Assembly: GCF_963675165.1 (NCBI RefSeq)
Contig: NC_087383.1
Coordinates: 7,290,639 to 7,354,638 of the forward strand
From: Halichondria panicea
Taxonomy: Eukaryota; Porifera; Demospongiae; Suberitida; Halichondriidae
DNA: 64,000 bases
Direction: 5' to 3'
In this document: piece by piece, positions 1 through 10,416 of the stretch
How positions within the stretch are numbered: position 1 is the first letter of the stretch
How the letters are laid out: every line of letters starts with the position of its first letter
Translations under genes and position numbers: made by a program
The notes under the pieces: generated by a model
What the model saw: the letters and a program-made list of their open reading frames with translations, nothing else
Told to the model about the DNA's origin: nothing
The model's database searches: none

Positions 1-688
1 TTTTGAGAGCTTTATTTCTACCCCAGATGCAATGCAACGTAGGAAATCGTACCACTGAATTTGAAAATTTAAGTATGCATCTTTGCCTTTACACTTGATG
101 TAAAATTGTTTGTATTGATTGCACAGGCAGTCTGCAAGCTTCACCAAGCCATCATCCTGTTTCTTAGAGATTATAATTATTAAAAACCTGTTTTCTCTCA
201 GGGTACATCTCTAGTTGTGGTAGCTTCTCTACTTCTTCAGTTAATTTTCTCACCAATGCTAGATTATTTTATTCACGCTTTTGGCAACTTCTATCACAGT
301 TGCTTTAATTGCTGTGTTCATGTTTCTTTGCTTTTCTTCATTTTGTGCAAGAGCTACTGAGCCACCTGGACCTATTCTACCAAGTGTGCTTGCACAATGT
401 ATGTAATTAACCACACTGTTTTGATTGCGGTTGTAGGCCACTTGAGATGTGGGCGTTTTACACATGTAGTATGACGTGGCATGACACATTGAGATAACAA
501 CACGTTTGTATGGGCTGTATAGTAGTTGCTTACTCCTATTCATGTACTCCTGCTTGTACATATATGGCCTTCTAGCAATTTCACGATCACTGGAGCATTC
601 CGTATAATTATTATAAGGCTGCTCAGTGGGTAGCTAGCTGAAGATCAGAGTGTTCTGGCGTAATTTAACTCCGTAGCTTTGGTATACT
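1..688. other. No gene recognised
   Basis: AT-rich sequence. The only open frame, about 100 codons on the minus strand near 259-561, has no recognisable domain and no splice context. I see no feature here. Confidence 0.5.
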
Positions 689-1062
689 CAGTGGCGGATC
701 CAGAGGGGGTTTTTTGGGTTCAATTGAACCCAGAAGTGAGTGGGAGGCTCAAGCAACTAGTTAGCAAGTTGTTCATTTCTTACTAGCTTTCACAATCACT
801 TCTTACTAACCTTTAGTCCTTGTTAGTCATGCGAAACTTTGTCTGTGCAGTTTCAGTGACTATGAAGGCTAAAAACTCTCCAGCGTAGCGCATGCAGATT
901 GCTTATGAAAAGTGATGACCTTTTTTTAGGAAAAAATTCGGTGTCTTAATGCGCATGCTCACTGTTTCGAAGAAGTGACGACCTTTTTTTAGGTAAAATA
1001 ACAGTCCTTGACCTGCTCAGGGCCCTGGAACCCCCCTTTCAAGAATTCTAGATCCTCCACTG
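689..1062. mobile_element. 374-bp inverted-repeat element (MITE-like)
   Basis: The left end reads CAGTGGCGGATCCAG and the right end CTAGATCCTCCACTG, its inverted complement with few mismatches. Both sides carry the 5-bp direct repeat ATACT (684-688 and 1063-1067), which looks like a target-site duplication. Inside, a stretch around a T-rich GACCTTTTTTTAGG block occurs twice (near 905-930 and 970-995). There is no transposase frame, so the element is non-autonomous. The superfamily cannot be assigned from the ends alone. Confidence 0.65.
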
Positions 1063-1067
1063 ATACT

Positions 1068-1948
1068 GTACAACAGAACAAAATTGCAGTGTGCTATTAT
1101 AGCGTATAGCATATCGAATTGCTGTGTGCATAGAAAGGTCAACGCAATGAGCTATTCCCTATAATTATGACAGTACCATAAAGGTCGCGTGTTGTTCGTG
1201 CAAGTTCAAGCTATTCCCCAAAAATTAAATGCGCGAAAACGTTTCTAACGATCATTTCGCGAAATTTGACTCAAAATACTCATCCCAAACCTTCGTCTGG
1301 GATGGCCATTTATACCCACTATACGGCACTATAATTATATACGGTACGAAGAGCAAGCCACAAGTATTGTTTATAGTTGTTAAGTGCCATCAACAGGATT
1401 AAACGTATTCTGACTTGTTCAGTTTACTATATATACACCCTAGAGCACTGAAGTGCTAACCCTCGTCTGTTGACAGGAGAATGGAGTGCATATAGCAACC
1501 ACACAATCAATAGTGTTTGAATTAACAGTAACAGACTCAGTAGATCAATTATTATAGCAAACATATAGTTGCTAGGCAACAACATAATTATAATCATTAG
1601 ATAGCGAGTGACTGCCACTCCCAGTGGAGTTAGTCCATTACCGCCCACAGCTCCTATAGTGGTGAGTTAGGGAGCATTGACACGTACATAGTTTACTAAG
1701 TCAGAGTCAATTGTTTTCAAATTCAACTATTCAATAGCTGCGTATGCACTAGACACGTTTAAACTTGGTACATGCATGCATGGGGATAATTCCAGGGATG
1801 AAACATGTCACTATCCCCAGATTAGAATGAACATTACCACAATAGTATAGAGTCATATGGCTGCGTAGCAACCACAAGAACGTTGTCAGTTAAAAACCAC
1901 GTGGAGGTCAGGGTACAACAACCGTTTGTTCTCAAATCACAAACAAAT

Positions 1949-1951
<3 letters not shown>
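1068..1951. other. No gene recognised
   Basis: AT-rich sequence. Around 1200-1340 there are short GCGCGAAAAC / TTTCGCGAAATTT blocks and a TATACGG motif, which resemble the ends of the GGTAATTTTCG inverted-repeat family seen at 22074 and 35016. No complete element could be delimited. Confidence 0.4.
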
Positions 1952-2110
<159 letters not shown>

Positions 2111-2285
2111 ATTAACAATGGCAGTCAAACCCACTAGACTATAGTACATATCAGTGAGGTCACTAAACCAGACACGATATGAACGTGTATTTGTGTTTAG
2201 GGTATTAAAAGGATCATAATTATTATAATAGCAGGGCTTGTAGCTGCAGGAGCAGAAGAGAGGAAGGAGGCCGAATACACCAGCC

Positions 2286-2525
2286 TTGGTTCATGCACTG
2301 CACTGCTTCACCCCACTAGCCATAGAGACTACTGGTATTCTAGGGCCTAAGTCTAAGACATTTGTTAAGGAATTAGGTGGGCGCGTTGCACGTGTCACGG
2401 GAGATCAGAAGTCCTCCCATTACTTACTGCAAAGGCTGTCGGTCGCAGTACAGCGTGGAAATACGGCCTCAGTGGTGGGCACAATGGACTCGCAGACCCT
2501 CTCCCTCGAAACATTGGAACTTTGA
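2286..2525 (+). pseudogene. Retroelement reverse-transcriptase C-terminal fragment
   Basis: The 79-codon frame reads like the conserved tail found after the reverse-transcriptase domain in many invertebrate non-LTR retrotransposon proteins: a PLAIETTG start, a LGGRVA block and a LLQRLSVAVQRGN block, followed by a stop. Nothing upstream encodes the rest of a polymerase, so it is a truncated remnant. The family call rests on remembered motif similarity only. Confidence 0.55.
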
Positions 2526-2821
2526 ATTACTACATTATTTATTGTTGTATGAATTACACCTGGTCTGTACACCTGGTCTGTACATGTATACGTATACTAT
2601 TTCTAATAGTATAAAAAAACTATTTATAATAATTATTATTATAAAAGCGACTAACTAATTAAACGAACAGGAAACATAATTATTCATGAACATTTCTAGC
2701 AATATTGAGTGTTTTGACATAAGCACATGTACATGCATGTGTCTAGCCCTAACCACTATGTACGTTAGTTCAGCTATGAATTGGAGCCTTAAAGTGTTAC
2801 ATGACACACACACTGACTTAC

Positions 2822-3114
2822 CTAGGTCACACTGTCCAGTTGCCATCAGTAACTGGACACACTTCAGGTGTCCACAGTAGCAGGCCCAGTGCAGGGGAGT
2901 GTACTTCCAAGTATCCTGTGCATTGACATCGATGCCATCTTGCTGTGTGAGTATCTTCACTACATCAGGGTGGTTGTTGACGCATGCCCAATGGAGAGCG
3001 GTCAATCCCCAACTGTTCCTCCAGTTGACAGGAGCTCCTCTAGCCAGCAGCCTCTCCACCTCGTCCACACGACCACCACGGGAAGCCTCATAGAGTTGCC
3101 TACCCAGATCATGA
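2822..3114 (-). CDS. Ankyrin-repeat protein, single exon visible
   Basis: The exon runs from an acceptor ending CTGTAG to a GTAAG donor and encodes about 97 residues. It contains roughly three ankyrin repeats with the usual landmarks (a GLTALHWACVNNHPDVVKIL segment, then a TPLHWACYCGHLKCVQLL segment). Ankyrin repeats are protein-binding scaffolds, so they do not show what the gene does. No start codon or other exon was found: the frame runs into non-coding sequence on both sides. It may be part of a gene with long introns, or an isolated remnant. The frame is intact and the repeat consensus well kept, which favours a living or recently living exon. Confidence 0.65.
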
Positions 3115-3599
3115 CTACAGTGTATTGTGGGAGGAGGTAAACAATGAAGGGCAGAAATTATCATTATTATATACCTACAAATGACAATGAGTAATCTCAG
3201 TCTCCAATTAGTGGACTCTTAGGTGGTGAGGAGTGAGTGGGTGTATTATAGAGGATGTGACTGTATTGACCACAATCTTAGGAGCTAGCCTTCACTTGCT
3301 AGCTATACCCACATATAGACACCAGAGGAGCCTGCAACTAATTAACCATCACTCATGAAGGTCACTCATTAGTTTCTGAGGTTGTCATCTAAATAAGTAA
3401 TACAGTCATCTTTGCTTCTATAGCTAGTAAGCACTAGTTATACTATTATACAGTATAAACAATACATGTAGTGTTAGGAGTACATTATGGTCACAGTCAT
3501 TATTGGACAATAGAGTGTCTGGATTCATAGATAAGGAGTACTGTATTCATTGTGGCCTTTGAGACCTCAATGTACACAGCATGTTCACCACTTAGTAAA

Positions 3600-4108
3600 C
3601 CATAGATAAGGAATTGGAAACGGAAGTCCCTCAAAATAATGTTCACCACTTAGTAAACAATAGATTATAGAGTTAGAGAAGTTACATTGAATCTGCAATG
3701 GATCCTCGAAACTATTCGCGTTACTTATGAACGAGGCTCTTAAGCAATTTTTTGCCGGGTAACTCCATTAAAATAAGAAGTTGTGTTTCCTCGAGATATC
3801 ATCTGTTTATAACACGCCTAGTCCGTCAGCCACATGTAGTACTTATAATGACTGACAACGTACACCAAGTAAAAAAGATAAATTAGCTAGTAAAGTCCCA
3901 AGGCTGTTTTAGAGCGTGCTAGTTGTAACTACTACAATAGGTATAGACCTTGAAATAAGTAAGTTGCACGGACTAAGCAGCTATTTGTAGTTTATTATGC
4001 ACTGTGTGTAGAAATAGGTATTGTTGTGGCTCCATTAAACCACAGCGTAGCGCGGATGATACTCGAGGGTACCTTCGTTTCCAACCCCTTTAACCCCTCA
4101 ATCTATGG
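3600..4108. mobile_element. 509-bp inverted-repeat element, GGAAACGGAAG family
   Basis: The left end begins CCATAGAT and soon reaches GGAATTGGAAACGGAAG. The right end has CTTCGTTTCCAACCCC and finishes ATCTATGG, the inverted complement. A second member with the same terminal blocks lies at 27626-28120 in the TRAF gene. No coding sequence is present. Confidence 0.55.
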
Positions 4109-5149
4109 TGTAACACAACAACTCATGATCAGAGTGTTCCAGGGTTCAATGAACTATTTGCTGTATGGGTTCTAATGAATAAGAATGGTATGCAGAAACA
4201 TTAGTTTTCTTACAGAGCAATTCTAATGTACCTATCAATGTGTCGCCCCACTACCTCCTAGGGAGGGGTCAGGCTAACATGGAGGATTTGACCATAACTA
4301 TACCCCAGGTCAAATTCCCCACATGCATGGGGGAGGATTCTTTGTTCAAATACCCTAATTCCCCAGTCACCACCAGTCACAGCCTCAAGCAGTTGTACAG
4401 TCTTTACTACGCAAGGCCAGGTCAAATCATATCAGTATGGGGCCAACATTTCAAGTCAAATTCCCCCGTATGTCCCGGGGGAGCACATTAGGTGCATAAT
4501 TGCAATCTATTATTATTTCTTGAATCAGCAATCTCATGGTGTGGTGTGTGATTGAAGCTGTACATGTATACTGATGTATCTTTGTCAACCCTGAATACAT
4601 ACACAGACAGGCCACCAGATATTATGTACACCTAGCTGTACAAGCTCACCTTGTTGCCATTGTCCTGACCTTCCTGACCTGCCCTGGGGCGGCCAGGGAC
4701 TAGTAGCTGCAAGATAAGTGTAGCCCTGATCCGCAGAGTTACTTCAGAGTTACTTCAGCTTTCAGATAGCTTTGTTTTGAGATGAGATACGCCCCTCACC
4801 TGAGTTAGGAGATACGCCCCTTTTTAGCTCTTTGCCATGATTATTATGTGTGCATGCATGCATGCATGATCGACGACGTCATTTGTCCCGGGGGGGGGGG
4901 GGATATTTTCATGCGGGGGACATTGTTTTAAATTTGTTTTATTAATGATCTTTACCTATACTCCATATTTGCTCTCATAGAGAAGTAATCAACAATTGCA
5001 TTCTTCAGCTCATAATTAATGATTAGGTCAATTGCAATTTCATGTGCACAGTTCACATGATCAGAAATACAAGTACGAGTGGAAATAATAGTTATTAGTA
5101 TTATGTTATTACTAGCAGTCCATTTCTCTAGTCCAATACAATAGAGAGG
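4109..5149. other. Intergenic, RBM22 3' flank
   Basis: No gene recognised. An AATAAA signal on the minus strand near 4938-4943 lies about 210 bases past the RBM22 stop and could direct its polyadenylation. A poly-G tract sits near 4889-4901. An 83-codon plus-strand frame at 4240-4491 shows no known domain. Confidence 0.45.
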
Positions 5150-8100
5150 TTATTTCTTTGCCCCGAGATGGAGTGGACTCTGAGAGGGATAGTGGAGCGT
5201 AGGTGGGCGTGGCCCTAGTGGGGGAAATCCCCTCGATGGTGGTGGTGGGTAGTACCCGCCAGCAGGAGGAGGGAATCCTGCCCCAGGGGAAAGTAGTACA
5301 GATCATGATAATCACGTTCTATAGCTACTACACAGAGACACCTTACACACAGGGTAGGGTACACGCAATGTGAAGATAAGCTTGTACATGTATCACTATG
5401 TATACCTGTAATAAATGTTTTAGGTGTTAAAATCCATTTCAAGTGGATAATGGCAACTTCTAAAGAAAAGCTCTGGACATTAGATTAGTGCTTGTTAAAC
5501 ATTACTCTCTAATTACCTGGTGGCGGTGGTGGTGGTCCGAGTAGTTGTGACACGTGTGGTGGGTGGGATCCCAGTACATGTGATATTTGTGGTGGACGTG
5601 GTGGTGGGGGAAACCCCCCAGGAGGAGGAGGGGGAGTCGCCTTGGAGCTCAGGCCAAAGGGGTCAAAGGGCAAAGGAGGCGGGGCTACACAGAGAGAATA
5701 AATAAATCAATATGACATTCTGAAAAGGAAGGTACACAAAAACGTGCCAAGGTTACGGTATAGTAAGTTTTTTTGGCTAGCTTTGTTCTATCCAAATGTG
5801 CTGTTAAGATTGTCAATTATTCACTGTACAAAGGTTGTGTTGCTCCACACAATACCACACATGTAATTACTGTGAGCACTAAACAACGTACAGTATGCAA
5901 ATGTTGCCAGTGCTAGTGGCTTTGCAGATCTAAAAGGAATACGATACTTGAATCCTGGGCCAGATTGCTTATAAAAGACGCTTAAGCAATAAGTGACACT
6001 CACAAAACATTGCAGTAATTGGTAGTGCCCCTATATCAAACCCACTGTAGTGAGGACACTCACCTGCTGGCAGTCCTGGTACAGGGGCTAGTGTCTGTTG
6101 ACCCTTGACCCCAAGGGAGGGGGTGGTCTGGGCCTTTCCCCACAACACCTTGAGTCTGCGCCCTGAACCACACACACACACACACAAGGAGATAAACAAG
6201 TACCATAATTATGCCTCTCAGCGAGGTGTGTGCGTGTGTGTGGGTGTGGGTATGTGTGTGGGTGTGGGGGGTGTGGGTGTGGGTGTGTGGGGGGGGTGGG
6301 TGTGTGTGGGTGTATAATAAATGATACACTGTACGCACCTTTAACAATGAGTTTATTAAATGTTGAGTCAGCAGCTTTCTCTGCGGCTGCTCTAGTGGAG
6401 AATGTGACAAAGGCATAACGAGACTTGGTCACCATGTGAATAGACATGATCTCTCCAAATGCATAAAACTGGTCCCTGCAAACAATAATGATAGAACGCT
6501 CAAAATGCATCAATGGAATAGAATAATACACAAACTAGCGAAAACACTAAAATTATTGGTAGACCAATCATAGAACTGGTGTCTAAGAGGTAATTCTGAG
6601 AGCTATCAATTAGTTTTGAAATTGGACAATCTGAACACAAATTGAGCAAGGGTTTCATCTAGTGGTGGGGGCTGGGGTGAACCCCCCCCCCCAATGCTCA
6701 GCTTCCCTTCCATGTATAATAATGACATCATCACATTAGTACTGTCCATGGTGTACAATATGTAACTAGATCTACTGTGATGCACTAGCATGTAATAGGG
6801 GTGTGGTCAACAAATGTGGGAGAGGCCAAAATTGTTGCGTCCTGTGCAAACCTTCCCTCCCAAACTGTTAATCCAAGATGACACCCTGTACTCTCAAACA
6901 TACATTAGCTACTGCACTGCTAAATGCTGTGTATACATTACCTGCTACACAACGTCACTAATAATTATAGTTACATACCTGAGATCTGATTGGTTGAATG
7001 ACTCATCAATTCCTCCTATATAGAGGCTGGTGACTGTCTTATCGTCAGGTGGTGACAGAGTGGGCAGGTCCTGGGCACTGGAGAGAAGCTTCTCAGCCAC
7101 CGGGTCATTCACGCCATGGTAACGATCCTTGATCTTCTGATTGGACAGTGGGTCATTTGGATCTGTCGGCATCTCGTGCCTGCATGTATATAATAGCAGT
7201 TACATAGTCACACATGCTGGTTATATAACTAGTATAGCGGGTAACAATTGTTCGCAGATTAGCCACTTTCGGGTATAATCTTTTCAAGGATAGCAGTTTT
7301 TGCAGACTAGTATATAGAACAGGCACTATCTGAGCACAATCACTAGCTTATTGTCAATCATACTGTGTCATTGTGTAATAATAACAATTATTCACGATGA
7401 CGTCAAACTGCCTCCGTTTTGATTGGATGTGGTCTACTTCATCACGATTAACGCTATCCTTTAATTAGACTACATTTAACTAATGTACCGTATTACTAGA
7501 ATGTTTTGCGAGCATCAGACATTTGCGAACTTTGCGATGGTTGATCAATTCGCAACAATAAAATCCGCAAAACCTAAATACACACGATCCTTACCAGAAC
7601 GCAATAGTTAGATCACAAAGGGTCAAATTTTCTGCTGATTTAGCTCATTCGCAAAGGTTCTTCACCCACAAAATATTCTACGGTGAGGGGACCTTGTTAT
7701 TGACAATCATACAGTGTCATGTGTAATAATCACTTCTTCATGATAACGTCAACACTAGTGGTCTGCTTCACCTGGTTTAACGCTATCCTTTATATGTGCA
7801 TTTCAATGTAAGGGGAGCTTGTTATTGATGTGTAGTGTGGTCACCTGTAGGGACACTCCTCTCCACGACTGCACTCTCCCTTGACCCAGAATGAGCAAAT
7901 GTGAGGTCTGTTGCGTTTGTAGTACGGTCCAGTACGCGACATCTTGAGCAGCAGATCATTAGGGGCTTTCCCCCCACCACCCCCTGGCTCTGCCCGCCCA
8001 CTCTCAGCAATCTGGGGGGTCAGAGGTCATTCTACATGTCACACCTACTGATTGCATTATTAATTCTCACTATCGATAATCATTATTGACAATTTTAAAG

Positions 8101-10246
8101 GGAGGTCGGACAAATTGTAATTACAGCTATTTAAAGGAAATGTCAATATTTCGTCCATAAGCACCTACATGTAGATGATTAATTAGAGACTAGGTATGAA
8201 CTCTGACCTTTTGTTCCATATTCTGCAGATAATATTCTCGGCCTACGTCACTCTTGGGGAGAGTGTCTGTGACATTGAGAACACTGTCCCTAGCCTGTAC
8301 AGGGAGGCCATACTCGAGGTCTGTAGCCATGGAAACACACAGTTATATACGGACAAGTTGTATAATTATTAGCACTACTGTCACACTACCATCACTACTG
8401 TCACTACTGTCACTACTGTCACTACTGTCACACTACTGTCACTACTGTCACTACCGTCACACTACTGTCACTACTGTCACACTACTGTCACTACTGTCAC
8501 ACTACTGTCACTACTGTCACACTACTGTCACACTACTGTCACTACTGTCACTACCGTCGCACTACTGTCACACTACTGTCACACTACCGTCACACTACCG
8601 TCACACTACCGTCACTACTGTCACACTACTGTCACTACTGTCACACTACCGTCACTACTGTCACACTACTGTCACACTACCGTCACTACTGTCACACTAC
8701 TGTCACACTACTGTCACTACTGTCACTACTGTCACACTACTGTCACTACTGTCACTACCGTCACACTACTGTCACACTACTGTCACACTACCGTCACACT
8801 ACCGTCACTACTGTCACACTACTGTCACTACTGTCACACTACTGTCACACTACTGTCACTACTGTCACTACTGTCACTACCGTCACACTACTGTCACACT
8901 ACTGTCACACTACCGTCACACTACCGTCACACTACCGTCACTACTGTCACACTACTGTCACACTACTGTCACACTACCGTCACTACTGTCACACTACTGT
9001 CACACTACCGGCACACTACCGTCACTACTGTCACACTACTGTCACACTACCGTCACTACTGTCACACTACCGTCACTACTGTCACACTACCGTCACACTA
9101 CAGGGCTCACCAAGGAGACAGGTTTGACACACGTTCTTGAGTTGGGCACATGATTGGCAGACCTCTGTTCTCTTGTAGCGCATCTTAGCACCAGGACACC
9201 ATCGGAACACAGTGTAGGGCCGGGCACAGATCTGAGGGGACAATGACATCATTACAATGACACTTTATTATTTTTACGATGTCTAAATTAAACTTTCACG
9301 GTAGTAATGAATGTGAAAGTGAAAAAACATTGATAATTACTATAGTTGATAAATATTTCGGGCACTTCTACAAAATTGGCTAGCGTAGATGTGAGAGGAG
9401 GAGATGTGAGAGGAGGATAAATTTAAAGGAAATGAAGAATCTCTAATATCTACTTAATTAGGGCGAGTTGGTGGCGCCCCAACTTGATTGTGTACTTGAC
9501 AGCAGTGTTCAAGAAATGAAGGAAGTCCCCCAAGAGGGAATCGAACCCACGCCTTATGTACATGTATCATGTGCCCATAACCACTAGTAGATTCTGTCCG
9601 TATTTTAATTAAAAAACTTATCGGTAAAACGTATAATAATTGTACATATTACATGAGGCAAGTTGCTTAATTGATACGGATAGCGTCCCTATATCACTAT
9701 TGTATACGCCCACTCACCCTGCACTCGTCACCGTAGCTATCCTTGATCTGTGTGGGCGGGAGGAACAATGACATAATTAGCCATTGTGATGAGTGGGCTT
9801 TAAATGGAACTAGTACCCTAGTGTGTGTCACTACAGGGACACTCTCATCATTGAATATTGTCACTACCATCGTTATAGTCACTGGGAGGGGGGCTTTAAA
9901 TAGAATACTCGTAAGGGGTCAAGGTACGTACATTGTACACTCACCATTCGTATGTAAGGGTTGTCTCCGAGGCAGGTCTGACACAGCAGCGGAAACTCCT
10001 GCACACACACACACAAGGTCATGTGATCAATATGTAACTTATTATATCTCAGTATCGTACCACTCATACAGTGCAACGTCACTATAGCATCTTTTTGTGT
10101 AGTCCTCTAAACATTGTATAATTATAAGCTTTATTTCGATTAGACACTTACAAAGCTATAAATACGCCCCCACACACCACACACACACTTACTGACTGTT
10201 CCCAGTTTTGCCTGTTGTAGGTGTTGGCTGATTTTGAGAGAGCCAT
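5150..10246 (-). CDS. RBM22: Pre-mRNA-splicing factor RBM22 (Ecm2/Slt11 family), complete
   Basis: RBM22 joins the spliceosome at activation and contacts the U6 internal stem-loop and the pre-mRNA. Eleven exons join in phase: 10246-10193, 9998-9945, 9747-9718, 9231-9111, 8320-8208, 8011-7845, 7179-6979, 6475-6339, 6162-6064, 5684-5517, 5277-5150. They give 1272 nt, or 423 aa (human RBM22 is about 420). The start is an ATG followed by [15 protein letters not shown], matching the family N-terminus. In order: an N-terminal cysteine-rich zinc region (residues 20-88), a CCCH finger with C-x7-C-x5-C-x3-H spacing (about 163-181), an RRM (about 231-302; RNP2 SLYIGG, RNP1 RYAFVTF) and a proline/glycine-rich tail ending [13 protein letters not shown]. 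All introns are GT-AG. Intron 4 is filled by a satellite. The frame is intact throughout, so the gene is probably functional. Confidence 0.96.
6163..6338. repeat. RBM22 intron 8: (GGGTG/TG)n low-complexity tract
   Basis: This intron is largely GT-rich on the plus strand (CA-rich on the sense strand), with TGGGTG iterations near 6228-6315 and a CA run near 6170-6186. Confidence 0.8.
8371..9104. repeat. Satellite in RBM22 intron 4, mixed 9-mer and 11-mer units
   Basis: About 730 bp of CTACTGTCA (9 bp) and CACTACTGTCA (11 bp) units in irregular order, with CTACCGTCA variants scattered in blocks. It fills nearly all of intron 4. The 299-codon plus-strand frame across it has no gene support. Confidence 0.95.
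9525..9597 (-). mobile_element. tRNA-like sequence, probable SINE head or degenerate tRNA
   Basis: Read on the minus strand, this segment has an A-box-like TAGTGGTTATGG and, about 35 bases on, a B-box GGTTCGATTCC, the spacing of a tRNA internal promoter. I could not fold a full cloverleaf with confident acceptor pairing, so a tRNA-derived SINE is more likely than a working tRNA. It lies in RBM22 intron 3 in the sense orientation. Confidence 0.45.
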
Positions 10247-10416
10247 GATTTATCTCAGCTTCTTTGGTACAGGTACGTACGGTACGCGGTACGGGTGTGG
10301 AAGTTACCTCGAGAGATTTACACGGCTCATGTTAACCTTATGATAGTGATGATCTTTACCCACTCCTATAAACTGAAGTAGTGCAGTACAGTGCAGGTAC
10401 CCAGTGTAGCCGGGCC
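10247..10416. promoter_or_regulatory. 170-bp divergent promoter region, RBM22 / METTL14
   Basis: The RBM22 ATG (minus, 10246) and the METTL14 ATG (plus, 10417) lie back to back with 170 bases between them, so both 5' UTRs and core promoters must share this stretch or extend into the genes. It contains repeated GTACG/GGTAC blocks and no clear TATA box. A shared bidirectional promoter is inferred from the geometry. Confidence 0.6.

Noticed and set aside
4240-4491. 83-codon plus-strand frame
   Set aside because: No domain, no splice signals, and repeated TCAAATTCCCC phrases suggest non-coding repeat.
8254-9153. 299-codon frame of Ser-Leu-Leu/His-Tyr-Arg repeats
   Set aside because: Satellite in RBM22 intron 4, opposite strand to the real exons.
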